Source of the DNA: Hymenolepis diminuta
Lineage: Eukaryota; Platyhelminthes; Cestoda; Cyclophyllidea; Hymenolepididae
DNA: 64,000 bases
Assembly: GCA_900708905.1 (NCBI GenBank)
Contig: CAADRB010000019.1
Location: 1,119,514 to 1,183,513, forward strand
Direction: 5' to 3'
Of this stretch, positions 1 to 12,391 are shown piece after piece; the stretch's first letter is position 1, and every line of letters starts with the position of its first letter. A model generated the notes under the pieces. The model was not told the origin of the DNA, made no database searches, and saw only the letters and a list, made by a program, of their open reading frames with translations. The translations under genes and the position numbers were made by a program.

Positions 1-13
1 TCTACTGTCTCAC

Positions 14-115
14 CTCGCAGCAATTTCGAACCACTTTCTTGCAACTTTTCTGTCCAACCAAATCATGGCGCAAAAATTTTCGTTCAAGGTTAACTTCCTG
101 GTAGTTCTATCTCCG
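14..115 (-). other. possible coding remnant or exon at left edge
   Basis: The minus strand is open for about 34 codons here and the DNA is richer in GC than what follows. The product (ENFCAMIWLDRKVARKWFE in part) looks protein-like, and a GTGAGA donor-like sequence lies at 13-8. The acceptor side is weak and there is a stop at the edge if not spliced. I do not recognise a family; a transposase fragment is possible. Confidence 0.2.
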
Positions 116-1894
116 ATCTTTCATAAAAGAGGCATATCTATACAAACTGGCGCATTTGAATGCTGATTAATCGTTCACAGAATGAGTATGACCTTTCTAG
201 ACTCATTAAATACCTTCTTTTGGTGGTTGCCAAGACATTTTATAAATACATTTGGGATGAATATACTTTTATAAAAATGAAATGGTTTCTGCCTTCCTCT
301 ACTTTAGAGTTTGGTGATTAATCTAATGAGGCGAACTCATTCTTTGGTTTTTGAGACACGACGTAAATGCTAAATTGCAAATATTATAGTTTCAATTATC
401 TAAATTATGTCTATCTTGGCAGACTGGATGCCTCTGTGTTGAGTCACTAACACTGAATCCTAAGATATCTAGAACTTATCTTCCCAGGCCACTACAATGC
501 CATCCCGATTGTACTTCAAATCAGTGAGTGTACTCTTATAGTAGATTTTAAGATGAAATAGAATACTTTCTGTAGGAATCATAATTTTACACAAGAGAAG
601 CCTCACTCCAGATTTCTCTGCAGGTATATATATATACTTAAGAAATGATTTAACCAATATAGTTTTGACTTGGTTAAAATTAAAGCGGTGGTTTTAATGA
701 TGTTCTTTTGCATATTGCAAATGAAAATAATATTCAAAGTGGGGCTTTAATTTGTTCAAATCTCCGTAAATTAAAAAATTAGGTGAAATATTTTGTAAAA
801 ATAAAAAACTATGGTGTTTTACGTTAATTAGGCTTTATTGAATACAAATATGGTAATTAACTGCTTATGATTTTTGCAAAACATTCAAATTTTACATGTT
901 TAAACGGTTGAAGAAGATGTTAGACCAATTCATTTAATTTTGGTCATTTGATTTAAAATTAATACCCCCTTCAGTCTTTGCCTACTTAATTTAGAAGTCA
1001 AGTTCGAACAAAATATTCTCAAAAGATTCAAGAAAGACGGTTGCAACGGTAAATAAATAAGCCATGCCAAATATTGGATACGATTCTTAAACAGAATTGA
1101 AAAACATCCAGCTAGTTACAATAAATTACGAACCTGGATTGCATTTATGGAATGCCAGGGAATTTTAGATAGAATTCTGCGGCAGAGATTGAATTAAAGC
1201 AATATGTATTGCGTTCAGATGCAAGAGGGAAAGAAAAGCACGCATTATTGTGCATAAGTTGAATTACACAGTTGAGAGTTTAAGAAATACATTTATCTTT
1301 TCGTTCTGAAGATAAAGATCTAACATTTAAAATAAAACTTTAACAAATTATTAGTAAATAATGACAAGAGACCACTTGGGAATTGTATTTAATTAAATTA
1401 TTCGATATTTTTATTAGCAACTATTCTCCATGGATTAAATGACGATAAGTTTTTTTTCAAAAAATAATTTTTATTTATATAGTAAATAAACATAAACATA
1501 TTACATAGTAATATGTTTAATATATCTGCATATGAAATATTAATGTAATACGATAAATTAAGAATGCCAAAAATATGACTTTACGAAATACTTTTTGACT
1601 ATACATAAAAACCTGACTCAGCGTTGTTTGTAAGCAGTTGTTAATTCCGTCTTTTTATAATAAAATACGTGGATATAATTTATCATTAATTAATTATTAA
1701 TGAATCAACTTTATCAGACTGTTCATTTTGGATAATATCGGATGTCGTTTTCGAATAGGGATTGCTTAGTTAATTCACTTACACAATTTAGTAGATAAAA
1801 CCCTCCTGAGTTCCCTAGGAAAAGTGATTGCAACTCTTGCCTTGGAGAAAGGGAAGGTCCTTTGGAGCTGCCAGTAGGAAAACTTATATTCTGC
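116..1894. other. AT-rich region, no gene recognised
   Basis: Nothing coding is seen on either strand. It contains one short hairpin at 1493-1519. About 1780-1894 may be the tail of SINE copy 1. Confidence 0.6.
1493..1519. repeat. hairpin, 11-bp perfect arms
   Basis: Arms taaacatatta (1493-1503) and taatatgttta (1509-1519) pair perfectly around a 5-base spacer. Such AT-only hairpins are expected by chance in this composition. Confidence 0.6.
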
Positions 1895-1984
1895 AGCTTC
1901 ATAGCGCTAATGGATGTACTCTGATTTAACACGAATTTCGTGACTTCCGATTTGGTAGACGTGCGAGTTGACCACTACGCCATC
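1895..1984 (-). mobile_element. tRNA-derived SINE copy 1 (degenerate)
   Basis: The minus strand from 1984 begins GATGGCGTAGTGGTCAAC, a good Pol III A box. A decayed B-box region (CACGAAATTCGTG) follows at tRNA-like distance. Downstream, GAGTACATCCATTAGCG matches GTGTACACCCATTGAGCG at the same place in the copy near 31.2 kb, so the similarity extends into the SINE body beyond the tRNA head. The 3' end of this copy is not defined; it may run on toward 1780. Confidence 0.6.
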
Positions 1985-2203
1985 AAACATAACTGAACTA
2001 AAAGAGGTTATTATCATTTACAATACCGGAAAATACAATTTTTATCAAGGAAGAACTTTAAAACTTACTTGAAAGCAAACTTAGCTTGTTAAGATTTTGG
2101 GAGAGAGGATCGAGTATAGGAAAAATACAAGGTGAGAGCAACAAAAAATCATGTGTAAGATTGATTCATTACCTTGGGTTTTAAACTTCAAATAGCGCCT
2201 GTA

Positions 2204-2235
2204 TCAGGTGGCAACAGAAGTTCTGTCCAATTTTT
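2204..2235 (+). repeat. left terminal inverted repeat of the mariner
   Basis: Starts tcaggtggcaacagaag after TA at 2202-2203. It matches the reverse complement of 3436-3467 with 6 mismatches. Confidence 0.88.
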
Positions 2236-2339
2236 GAGCTATGTTTTAATATTGTATGCTTATCCATAGTATTTAATAAAATATTATTTCCTCTTTCAGA
2301 TTGTGTGATAATTCTTGCTATTAATAACTATTTCTAGCC

Positions 2340-3395
2340 CTAATTTACACTCCAAATGAAGACCATATCAAGCATATTTCACTGTTTGAATTTCATCCAG
2401 GAAATACGTCAAGCTCAGCAGCAAGAACACTCAAAGATGCTTATGCAAATGATGTTGTGAATAAAAAGACCTGCAGAAGGTGGTCTTCGCCTTCACGTTT
2501 CAAAAAGAATGATTTCAGTCTGAAAGACGAGCAGGATGCTCAAAATAACTTAATTCTAAGCAATTGCAAGTTGCCATTGATAAAAATTCAACCTTCACTA
2601 CTAGAGAACTGAGCACAACCTTTCACGTAAGCCCCATATGACATATACAAAGAAATGAAAAGACCCAAAGGCAAAGTCTCAAAGACTGGGAAATGGCCCC
2701 TCCCTCTTACATGATTAGTCAAAAATCGACAAGCAACAGCGTGTGATCTGTTGTGCTTATCATGTTGTCGTTCTCGTGAACTGAACTTTATTCACCTTTT
2801 TTAAACCCCATCATAACTGACAGTAACAAGAAGTGGGTCCTTCACAACAATGTTAAGCCCAAAGGCAGTGGCTTAGTCAGGATAGTAGTTCAAAGCCAAT
2901 TCCACAACCGAAACAATTTGGGACTGCACCCGGAGAAAATTCTTTTGTGTGCATGGTGGGATTTGAAGGGAATTGTTTATTATGAACAAATGGGTGACAA
3001 TCAAACAATAACATCTGAAGTTGCTGAAGTCAGCAGTTAACTCATTTAAAATCAGTTAATGGCAGGAAAAACGACCTTCTTCGATCAGTCGAAAAGAAGT
3101 GATTCTGCACCATGACAGTGTCAGATCTCCCACTTCACGAGCAACCAAAAAGCTTGTTGAGGAATTTTATACGGAAGTCATACATCACCCACCATATTCT
3201 CCCGATCTTCTGTTGCACCAACCGATTTTTATCTTTTCATGAGCTTACAGAATGATTTAATGGGACTTCAAAGACCTACTTCAAGAGAAGAGGCGGAAAT
3301 AAAGAAGCTAGTTTCTTTTTTGAGTTCAAACTGCCTAAATTCTATGAAGAAGGAATAAGAAATCTTATGACAAGATGGTGACTATGGTAAATAAA
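2340..3395 (+). pseudogene. mariner transposase, degenerate
   Basis: Recognisable blocks in order: HIKHISLFEFHPGN (from about 2360), KKTCRRW, FKKNDFSLKDE, KTGKWPL, NKKWVLHNNVKPKGS, FFCVHGGI, VILHHDS (around 3100-3118), EVIHHPPYSPDL (around 3180-3209), APTDFYLF in another frame (from about 3215) and KFYEEGIRNLMTRW near the end. The first catalytic Asp of the DEKW block is Asn (AAC at 2825-2827). The second is the GAT/GAC-type Asp of HHD (GAC at 3114-3116). The third is GAT at 3224-3226, after an insertion of about 5 bases. With that insertion removed, the spacing equals the D34D signature of mariner. In-frame stops (for example TGA after LLEN) confirm it is dead. Confidence 0.92.
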
Positions 3396-3435
3396 AAATA
3401 AATGTCCTTTTAACGAATTTTTCACTTTAAATTTA

Positions 3436-3467
3436 AAAAAATAGACAGAATTTCTGTTATAACCTGA
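3436..3467 (-). repeat. right terminal inverted repeat of the mariner
   Basis: The minus strand starts tcaggttataacagaaatt, matching the left end. Confidence 0.88.
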
Positions 3468-3837
3468 TGTTAACTTCTGATTTCAAAATCAGTCTATTTA
3501 TATTCCACTTGATTCCCAACCCTTTCTCAAATATAAAACAATAGAATTGTTTCCTGCATTCGACTAATAAAATTGTGTTGTGGTATTAAGACTAAATCTT
3601 AAACTTATATTATATCCATTTTCATTATAGTTTCTGTCATGAAACTGAGTGATTCTAAGTAAACCGAATTAAATTAATGCTAATCAACAATGTTTGGTTA
3701 CATGAAAACAATCTAAAATCATAAAACTCATTAAAATGCGTTCGAAATACTTGACTTAGATGGAAGGCAAATATTCTGGAGACAGTCTAATAAGAAATTC
3801 CATTCCACTACATCTCTTTTGACCAAAATGAGCTATG

Positions 3838-3904
3838 ATGGTTAATCAAACCTTCAATTACTTAAATACTCATAATATGTACATGCTGATCACTGCGCCA
3901 CTTG
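3838..3904 (-). mobile_element. tRNA-derived SINE copy 2 (head only recognised)
   Basis: The minus strand from 3904 reads AGTGGCGCAGTGATCAGCAT, close to a consensus A box and nearly the same as the head of the copy at 31.3 kb. GGTTTGATTAACC follows at B-box distance. The body beyond is too decayed to align with confidence. Confidence 0.55.
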
Positions 3905-6849
3905 AAAATGATCTATTTTTCAATTATCTCTAAATTCCATTCTGAATTTAAAACAAAAAAATTCACTAGCCAGATTGCTCTGTTTTATGCGACTTTTACA
4001 ATGTTGCCGTTTAATTTGCATTTGGTCGAAACAACGCATGTGACAGGAAAAGAACAATTTTAAGTAATCCAGTAGAATTCTATTTATGGGATGTGAGAAG
4101 AATGAACTTACCACTTTTCCGCTAAATAAAATTTTCCTTATATGTGCTTCCTCGTTTTAATTTTGGTTACGCAAGATGAACCTTCATCTTACCTTCCTTA
4201 CTGCCTTTTTGCGTTGTGAAAAATTCAATTTATTTTGTCGTCGTAAATAAAAATGGAATTTCGGAATATTTAGGGTATAGTGTGAAAACAGAACAGTAAA
4301 TTCATATGATTGTATAAATTGTTGTAATACTACTTTGAGTGTCTTACTTTACAAATATAGACAATCCGCCATTAAGTTATCTAACAATAAATCACGTACG
4401 ATGCGCAACAACGTCTAATTCAGAGCCACCTTAAGTCTGCTGATGAGGTCCCAAAGTTAGTTACACACATGGTCGAGTGTTTATAAGATGAAAGACCGTT
4501 ATTTACCCTGAGATGGACGGCTGAAAACACTAGGATAACTTGTCTTAGGACCGATAATAAATTACTTAGCTGAAGGCCGCGTTTTCGCTTTTATTATCAT
4601 TGTAGACGGTTCAGCTACAGATAATTAAAAAAGGCAAATTAATAATATTCCAGACAAGCCGTCTGTAGTTTTGTACAATTCAGCATTAAATCTCTTATAT
4701 TTAACTGCTCAATTACAAGCAAATATTACTCAGAGATTGTTTATTCTTTCTAAAAATGAAGGGATTTTTTTAATATTTTAATGTTGCTTTTTATTCATTT
4801 ATGTAAACGATTGAGCCAATATAAGATTGTTGAGATTAAATAAATAAATTGGAGATCTCAGCCTTAGTATTAGGATTTTAAATTAGATCAAGTTGTGAAT
4901 TAGGCCCCTATTTTTTTTGAAAAAAACTACATTTTTTTGAAATTTTGTGAGATGTTGATCGGAGTTAAGCATTTAAAATAATTGAATGGAAATGGTTGTT
5001 GATATCAGATCAAAGACAAAGCCTTATCAAATTTTTGCATATTATATATATATTATATATTTTCACTTTTCTATCAAATTTAAACTTTCTGATTGCAAAA
5101 AACAGGTTTTGAGACTGGTCCACGACAAAAAATGCTAATAGTTGCAAGCAAAAAAACTCTGGTGAAAATTTATGTAATTGGGGGAAAATGACACGGACTG
5201 GAACATGTGGGGAATTTGAGAAAGTTTGGGGAGTGTAAACTGTAGGTCTGTGTGTGTATGTGAAACAAACACGGTTCATGTTACAGGACATTCAGGAACG
5301 CGCGAGTGACGTTAGTCAGTGATAAATACATATGTTTGCATATGTATGGAGATGCACATTAAATTAAAACAGAACCTCCGAAAATAAAAAAAATTGGAAT
5401 ACTAGGCCGGATATGACAACTAGGTTGTACGGAACTCATGAGGATCTAAATAGTGTTTTTTCAGCCCCTGCGTGGATAAAAGCCAAGGACATTTTGCAAA
5501 AAAATGACTTGTTAATAATTTTGAGATATATTAAAAGAGTATTCTCAAATGTGCATTGGAATCTTTCAAGCTTACGTGGTTAGTTTGCATTGTAACTTGC
5601 GTCTTTGATTATAATGAATATTCTTATAGCTTGAAATATTGCTCCCTATTTTCTTTTAACAACCAAGAAAACAAAACTACATTTATTTAGCAATTATATT
5701 TAAAAAATTATGCAGTTTTAGCAAGTAAACCGATGGTAAATATTGCTTTTGAGCTTATTGTAGATTTCGTCTTCAAATTTTCACTTAAATAACTTTGATT
5801 TATATGTATCTATTTAACCGCAAACAATCCTACTTGAATTATTTTGAAAAACTGTAGTATAGCAAAGGATTAATACCTTCTACAAGATTTAAATAACAGA
5901 AATGTTTTAACTTTTTACTCTCAAATATGGTGCACGCCTAAATCTCTAATAATTATCTGTTTGGATAAAAATCACTCCAAAAATTTTTATTAATAAGAGT
6001 TGCTCTTGAAATGTGCATTTACATTCAGCAGAATAATTTGACAAATGGTCATAACATATTTGTAATATAAGATGAGTAGTCTTTATCCTTTCATATTCAT
6101 AAAAATATTCTAGAGCGCATGTGAAATATGGGCTCTTATCAACATTTATCTGTTTCCCTTATATATACTTAAATATTTATTCCTAGAAGCTTTTTTATAG
6201 ATAGTAAATAATTATATATGAGTAAGTAAGCTTGAATAGAGTAGGGATAATTAAAAACTTTATTTGAAATTGGAGAAAAGGAGAAATTTTAATAAATCAC
6301 GCACTAATTTATTAAAAATGTTTGCCAGGACATTAAAATAAGCGTCCAAAAATAAGATATGATTGATGTTATGTAGAAGAAATCACAGGAACGATTTTTC
6401 CAAGGATAAATAATAGGATATAATATAATTTCATTTTATTTCCTTAACCTCTTTTGCAGTTTCAGAAATTTTGATTAAAAGAAGTAAAAACCATCTTTCA
6501 TTCGCTCGAATATAAAAAAATAAATTTTATCTATTGAACCATACATTTTACAAAATTTGGAAGTACTCAAAGTTCCGCCTAACCAGATCTAGAAGATTTT
6601 TATGATAGAATATTAATGTCCAGACATTGCGTGATACAAAAGGTAACTGACTGCCGACTGCCTAATTTGTAATTATGTATTTTTGACACCACTGCAATTA
6701 CACTTACTCGAAAATAAATTCAATCATACAAATATTATCGGTTATTTATTAGCCACTATAATACAGATTAACTAAAATATTAAATTGTGGAATCGGTGAA
6801 GCCAAAATAGAAAACAAGTGGAACAGCATAATCATAAAAATTAGAAAAC
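3905..6849. other. AT-rich region, no gene recognised
   Basis: No exon or mobile-element domain is recognised. A minus-strand open stretch of 93 codons at 5010-5291 has no family features and looks like chance. A GC-richer patch at about 4390-4610 is unassigned. Confidence 0.5.
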
Positions 6850-7133
6850 GGGAAGGATAAAATCAGATACTGTGAGCAACGTCTCAAGCTATTAAAGTGA
6901 CTTTCTTTATTTGTTATTTTTGGAATTCGGTTGTTTAGTGTTAACTAAATCAGCGGCCCACTTCCAGAGTTCAAATTTACTGATTGATGTAAATGCTTGT
7001 ATATGATGTACAGTTATTTATCATTATGGTTGGTCTTGTCGCTTCATTTCATCTATAAAGTTTGATAATAGAAAGACAACTTGATCATACACAATATACA
7101 ATCACTTACATTCTTAAAGCAAGAGAGATGGGA
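6850..7133 (+). repeat. Rep-A interspersed repeat, copy 1
   Basis: Diverged copy of an unnamed family. Diagnostic blocks in order: gtgagcaacgtctcaagcta, gaattcggttg, atggttggtcttgtcgct and cacttacattcttaaag followed by agagatggga. The order and spacing match the other six copies. Confidence 0.6.
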
Positions 7134-10100
7134 TTGCCAAAACTTTAAATTTAGCCGAACTCCGAGGTGAATTATTTTCCACATTTAACTGAAACCCTCA
7201 CGAAAAATTTCAAAAATTTTCCACTTAGTAACTAACTCTGTGTGTTGGCACTTTCCAAACGAATTAAATAAAGCGGTTTTTTGAAGCATTATTGGCATTT
7301 TAAAAACGGAGAATTTCTACTCGATATAAGATTAAACCTTGCTGCATGCATCTACAAAACAGCATTTTGAACATATGTCATAAATAACTAACATTTTGTG
7401 TTTAGATGATAAATAAGTCAACGAAAGTACTAAAATATATTTATATGATTTCAATAGGATTAGGAACTAAACTTGACAAACATTATAATTTTATTAATCA
7501 GAATCACAAACTAATCCAGACTTTTAGTGTAAAAAGACACAGGTAACCAAACATTCAAATGCGTTTCAATACAAACCTTTCATGAAAACTTAATTTCGTT
7601 ATTTCATACGTTTATTTTATTCTTTCATATAACAAAATTAAGCAAAATATTTTCACACTTTGTTAAGGTGGGTCGAACAAAATGAGCGTTTAGATTAGGG
7701 TGAGAAAAGCTCATAATATGCTTATAAAATCTTAAAATTTATTCAGTTTATAGCATCTCTAAAATGTGAACTTCATATTTTATTTTGTATTTCCTAATTT
7801 GATGGATGAAAATTTCCATTTCTATAAAATTAACAGGAAAAATTTTTGATATGTTTGTCTCGTCTTATCTAAAGCAGTGCAGTAGTGCTCCATAGCGAAT
7901 TTACAAATAGCAATTTAAAAATGTAACAGGGAGAATAAATAATACATAAATATTTCGATTAAAATAAAGAGCTTATGAATTGTTTTATTAAGTGATGAAT
8001 ATTTGACCGTTATGTTTATTTAAGTTTCTAAACTCACTTAATAAATAAAATGAAACTTGAAATTTTTCCACTGCAATGAGAAATTTGCATAATATGTGTA
8101 CTAATTCTAGAAATAATATGTAGTTCGTTTATTTTCATAAAAAATAATAATCGTTCGAGATTATTAATTATAACGGTTTTTTAATCGACACTTTCTATTC
8201 CGTCAGTTGCTTCTATTGTTGCTCATGGCGGGAAAAATCTTTGAGAAGTTAGTACTTTATAAATTGCATGGAAAATAGAACTGCAATGGAATGTGATAAA
8301 GCATGAGAAAAAAAATGCTGAGGATAAATATACAATTAAAATGCGTATCACGAATCTTGCTACGATTATAATGTCTGCTTTCTCTGGAAGATTATAAGCT
8401 CACTTTACAATGACCTACTACTTGGTCCTCACAATTTGACTTCTAGGACCATGGATAAGATTACATCGAAGATACTCGTTTCTAGTTGATCGATTTATTT
8501 TAACTCGCGGTCATTTGCATTAACCGCAATTTAACTGCATTCTTTTACAATACAAAGCACGTAGACGAAAATGAATAGATTTTTAAGTTAACAGAAGTCA
8601 ATTTTCATATATCACGCTTTTAAGTTTCATTTCAGAAGGGATTTCAGTGCAATTTAACAACTGCTCAAGCATTTTATTTTTACATGTAATTAAGATTGTC
8701 TTTTTAATAACAACCATTTAATGATATCTTTTATGTGGAGTTATTAAAAATTTTTTAGATCCAACAAAACAATATTTAGCAAAAGCTGAATTATTGCTCT
8801 TTGAAAATATTTTTAAATATCTTACATTTTCGACACTGTAAAAGTAAATTCATCTTAAAGCCAAACAAGAAGCAGACTATTTTATTGCTGTTTGTGGATT
8901 TTTATGTCACTGAATGAATAGAATATTAGCTAATGGAGGTGGTTTCTGATATCACGTAATAAGGCAAAATCCGATTATAAAAAGCGTCAATTTTTGAAAC
9001 TGATTGAAATTTTACAAAAGGGGCAACCAATATAGTACTTATAAGCAAAATATCTTTATGTTTTAAGCTTGTTAGTTTCTCAAAATGGCGACAGATCACG
9101 CAACTTAATAATGACACGGAATTACATTAATGGTGTACTATACTCCAAAATTATGTAAAGCAACGTCGCTACAGAGTAGCACATTTTGACAACCATGGAA
9201 CTTTTATGTATGGTTGACAATAACTCACTAAGTTCATTTTTCTTTCATTATTCATTTTTATTAACGATTTTTATCTAACACTTTACATCAGTTTTCTCAC
9301 AAATACTAAAAGTTATTCAACGTGAAAGGAAATAACTTAACCGGTTTACGAAATGAATGTAAATAAAAATAAATAGTGTATATTACAAATAAAATAATAA
9401 ATAATGAAATATACCATAAGATAAAAGATATTCACATATTTAATAACTGAAATCCATGCCGACGAAATGCGTCATCTACAAATACTGATCTCAAAGATTA
9501 GGAATACGGTAATTTGACAGTCGAGATATTGGCCGCTTAAAATTATAAATAGAATTAAGAGGAACATCTATGATAATTCAATTTATTATTGCATTTAGCA
9601 TTGTGAGAATTTTACATTTTTCAAAATATTAAAGCAAAATAATTGAACTTTGCCAAAATTTGTAAAAATTTTTTTTCGCATAATTATAAGCGGTGATTGT
9701 AGCACATCTTTTTAACTTTCAAGGCAACATTAATGTTGCCTATTTACGAACATAATTTAAAAACTAGAATGTAACAGAATTGCAGTTTTATAAATTCTGT
9801 GCAAGAACTTTTTAGTTTCAAATTTTAATTGGAGGCAAGCAATTTAACAAAAAGTAGAATTGGAGAGCAATTTTATTTCTTACATTTTTTGTGAAAATTT
9901 AACAGCTAGCGTTTAGTGCCGTTTTGCGATAAAAATTATTGCAGACAATTTTATTACAAATTCTTTAAATTTTAGTGGCTAAATAATATGTATGAATATT
10001 TATTCCTTTCCTCTGATTTTACAATAATTGTTAGTATATTTGGAGAAGTTTCCAGAACAAGGGACTGATTGTTTTTATCAATTTTGCATTATCAGTGCCG

Positions 10101-12089
10101 ATCGTGTTGTTTGCTATAAATTTGGCTCGAATTATATTTGACGCACCTAATCCTATATTAAAGCTTTTTAATTTTAATTAATATACTTTAATTAATTTTT
10201 TATATATTTATTTTAGAAAAAAAGAGTAGATGTTGAATATATTCTTGGAAACAAACTGCTTAAATATTTCCTTGTACAATTATGTTCATTCTATCCCAAA
10301 TATAAAGTTTAAATTATTGTAATAGTAAGTTTTATTATAAGAGAAAATTATTAACCAAGGTTTTAAGAGAAAAATAAAAGGCTTTGTATTCTCACCTTTT
10401 TTAAATATACATTAAGCGTTATTTTAGATTCTTTGTTTTCAAAAAAGATAACGATTTGCAAATGTCTTCGGCATTTTTTATGACGCTTTCACGGATGTCC
10501 CAATGAAAAAGTGACAATTACGCTTCTACAAAGGAGAATGAGAAAAAAATTATTATTTCTGCAGTAATAAAAAAAACCTAAATCTAAATTCTCCATCCTC
10601 AGATATATGCTAAGTCATGTGTCTCTAAGACTAAATCCGTACATATGTTAAATATTCAATAGTACAACTGTTATATCACTAGAATCATTTGATCAGCAAG
10701 GGCAATTAATTAATAATAGATATGAAAATGCAATTTACACAAAAAGATGTAAGGTTCCAAGTTTTACGGTAAATTAGGAAGATTTATTTGGTGACGTTTA
10801 AAGATGCATATTCAGCGCCGTTGTTTATAAAATCTTAATAATATTTAGTGAGTTTATTTCTGGTGAAAAATAGTATTTGAAACAATTAAATCGAAATTCG
10901 ATGCCCCAATTTTTGTAATAAATGTTTGAATTTCCTTCCATTTTCATGATTACATAGTCCATATTTCAGGTCTAATTATTTTGAAGTCAAAAGGAAGACA
11001 ACTTTATGTAATTATGGTGATTTGACGTAGGGTGGTTGCAACACTCCCATTTTTAGTTCTCTGGAATGTTTGGTTGGCAACATCCTAGATATTTGAATTA
11101 CCGTTAGGATAACTTTAACTTTTACGTAATAAACGAAATGCATTTATTCATGGATCTCATTAATGATTCGGATTAAGCAAAAGAAGAAATAAATTTTAGG
11201 AACTTGTAGATTAGTTGAAAGAGATTCTAAAACTCAGTCATTGTCTCTCCTTCATTTTAATCTTCCCATATTTAGACCCACTTTCTTTTATAAAAAATTT
11301 TATTTTAGTGTTCCTTTTTGAGGGAAACACATTCTTATTAGCATTTTAAGAACATTTATTTTTTATTCAGCAAGGCACAGAATCATGAGAAAGCCCGTAT
11401 TTGGTTGAAGACTGCTAGCATGGCCAATTTTACATTCACAATGCTTGTTACATTGAATAGAATTTAATTCTGTTTGTCATTTTTGAGGAAAATACCACTT
11501 CAAACCAAATATATCTATATCAAAAATCAATTTTTTTAATTTTTGGAATGAATATGACATTAAAATTATTTCTTTCCATGTAAATTAGTCAATCTGAAAT
11601 ATTTAATTAAATTTAAGCAAACTTCAATATACGTTTCTTTAAAAATAAAAAGTTAACTCAAATAAACCATTAAGCCTACAATTTAAAACCACAAAAACAG
11701 TGTGCTTAAAAATTGCAGACAGTTTGAATTTATTAAATGAAATGATGAAGAACTGAAATGAATTTAAAAAAGACTAACGTTGCTTTCAATATTTTCATGT
11801 CAAATACATTTATTTTCAAATGCAGCGAAGAAACTTAATTAAGTCTCTCATGAAATTTACTAATGTATGTTTCTTACCCTTTTTGTTTGACATTTTAGTA
11901 TTCACTTTTCATTCGCTCGAGTATATTTGTCCATTCAGTTTTATTATTTAAAATCATCAAAATTACAATAAAATGAAATGCAATAATACTCACAAATTCA
12001 ACTTCGTAATAAAGATAACAATATGATTATCATAATTCTCAATAACGCAACGATCTGACTTTTTTAAATTGTGAAAATGACATACAACA
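7134..12089. other. AT-rich region, no gene recognised
   Basis: No supported coding sequence. About 8340-8460 shows faint resemblance to the 3' half of Rep-A (cttgctacg and a later cttggtcc), too weak to call. It contains the palindrome at 9722-9741. Confidence 0.5.
9722..9741. repeat. perfect 20-bp palindrome
   Basis: aggcaacatt followed directly by its reverse complement aatgttgcct, with no spacer. It includes a gttgcc/ggcaac core that is GC-richer than the surrounding DNA. Confidence 0.85.
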
Positions 12090-12391
12090 AATAATAAAGG
12101 AAAGTTAATCAATTAGATGCTGGGAGCAGCTTCGAGGTATTAAAGAGCCTTTATTCTGTTCCATTTTATCCTCGATTTGTATGATATATATTAATTGAGT
12201 AATCCACGTTTCAAAATTCGAATTCATGATTGATCTCCTGTGTTGTATCAAAAACATTTTTGTATCAAATTAATAACTAGCTTTTATCAATCTTGCCAAA
12301 TATTTCTATCTTCTCCCTTAAATAGCTAAAGAGAAAAAGTGATATTACAAGATATTCAGCAGCTTACGGTCTTGACATGACATGGATGAGG
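12090..12391 (+). repeat. Rep-A interspersed repeat, copy 2
   Basis: Diagnostic blocks: gctgggagcagcttcgagg, tattaaagagcc and, at the far end, cagcagcttacggtcttgac with ggatgag. The middle is poorly conserved. Confidence 0.55.

Larger units (their letters stand above)
2204..3467 (+). mobile_element. mariner DNA transposon, inactive, with both TIRs
   Basis: A 32-base inverted repeat bounds the element (2204-2235 and 3436-3467), matching at 26 of 32 positions and starting TCAGGT at both ends. TA lies immediately left (2202-2203); the right flank reads TG, a decayed TA. The 1264-bp length is that of a complete mariner. The single transposase gene is on the plus strand and riddled with stops and frameshifts. 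Confidence 0.92.

Noticed and set aside
4440..4470. Hammerhead-ribozyme-like ctgatgag followed by gtcccaaa, as in Penelope-type or retrozyme ribozymes.
   Set aside because: The bases that should close stem II and the following cgaaa core are absent, so the active fold cannot form. The match is short enough to be chance.
8340..8460. Possible eighth Rep-A copy.
   Set aside because: Only two weak blocks align and the 5' half does not; left out pending a real alignment.
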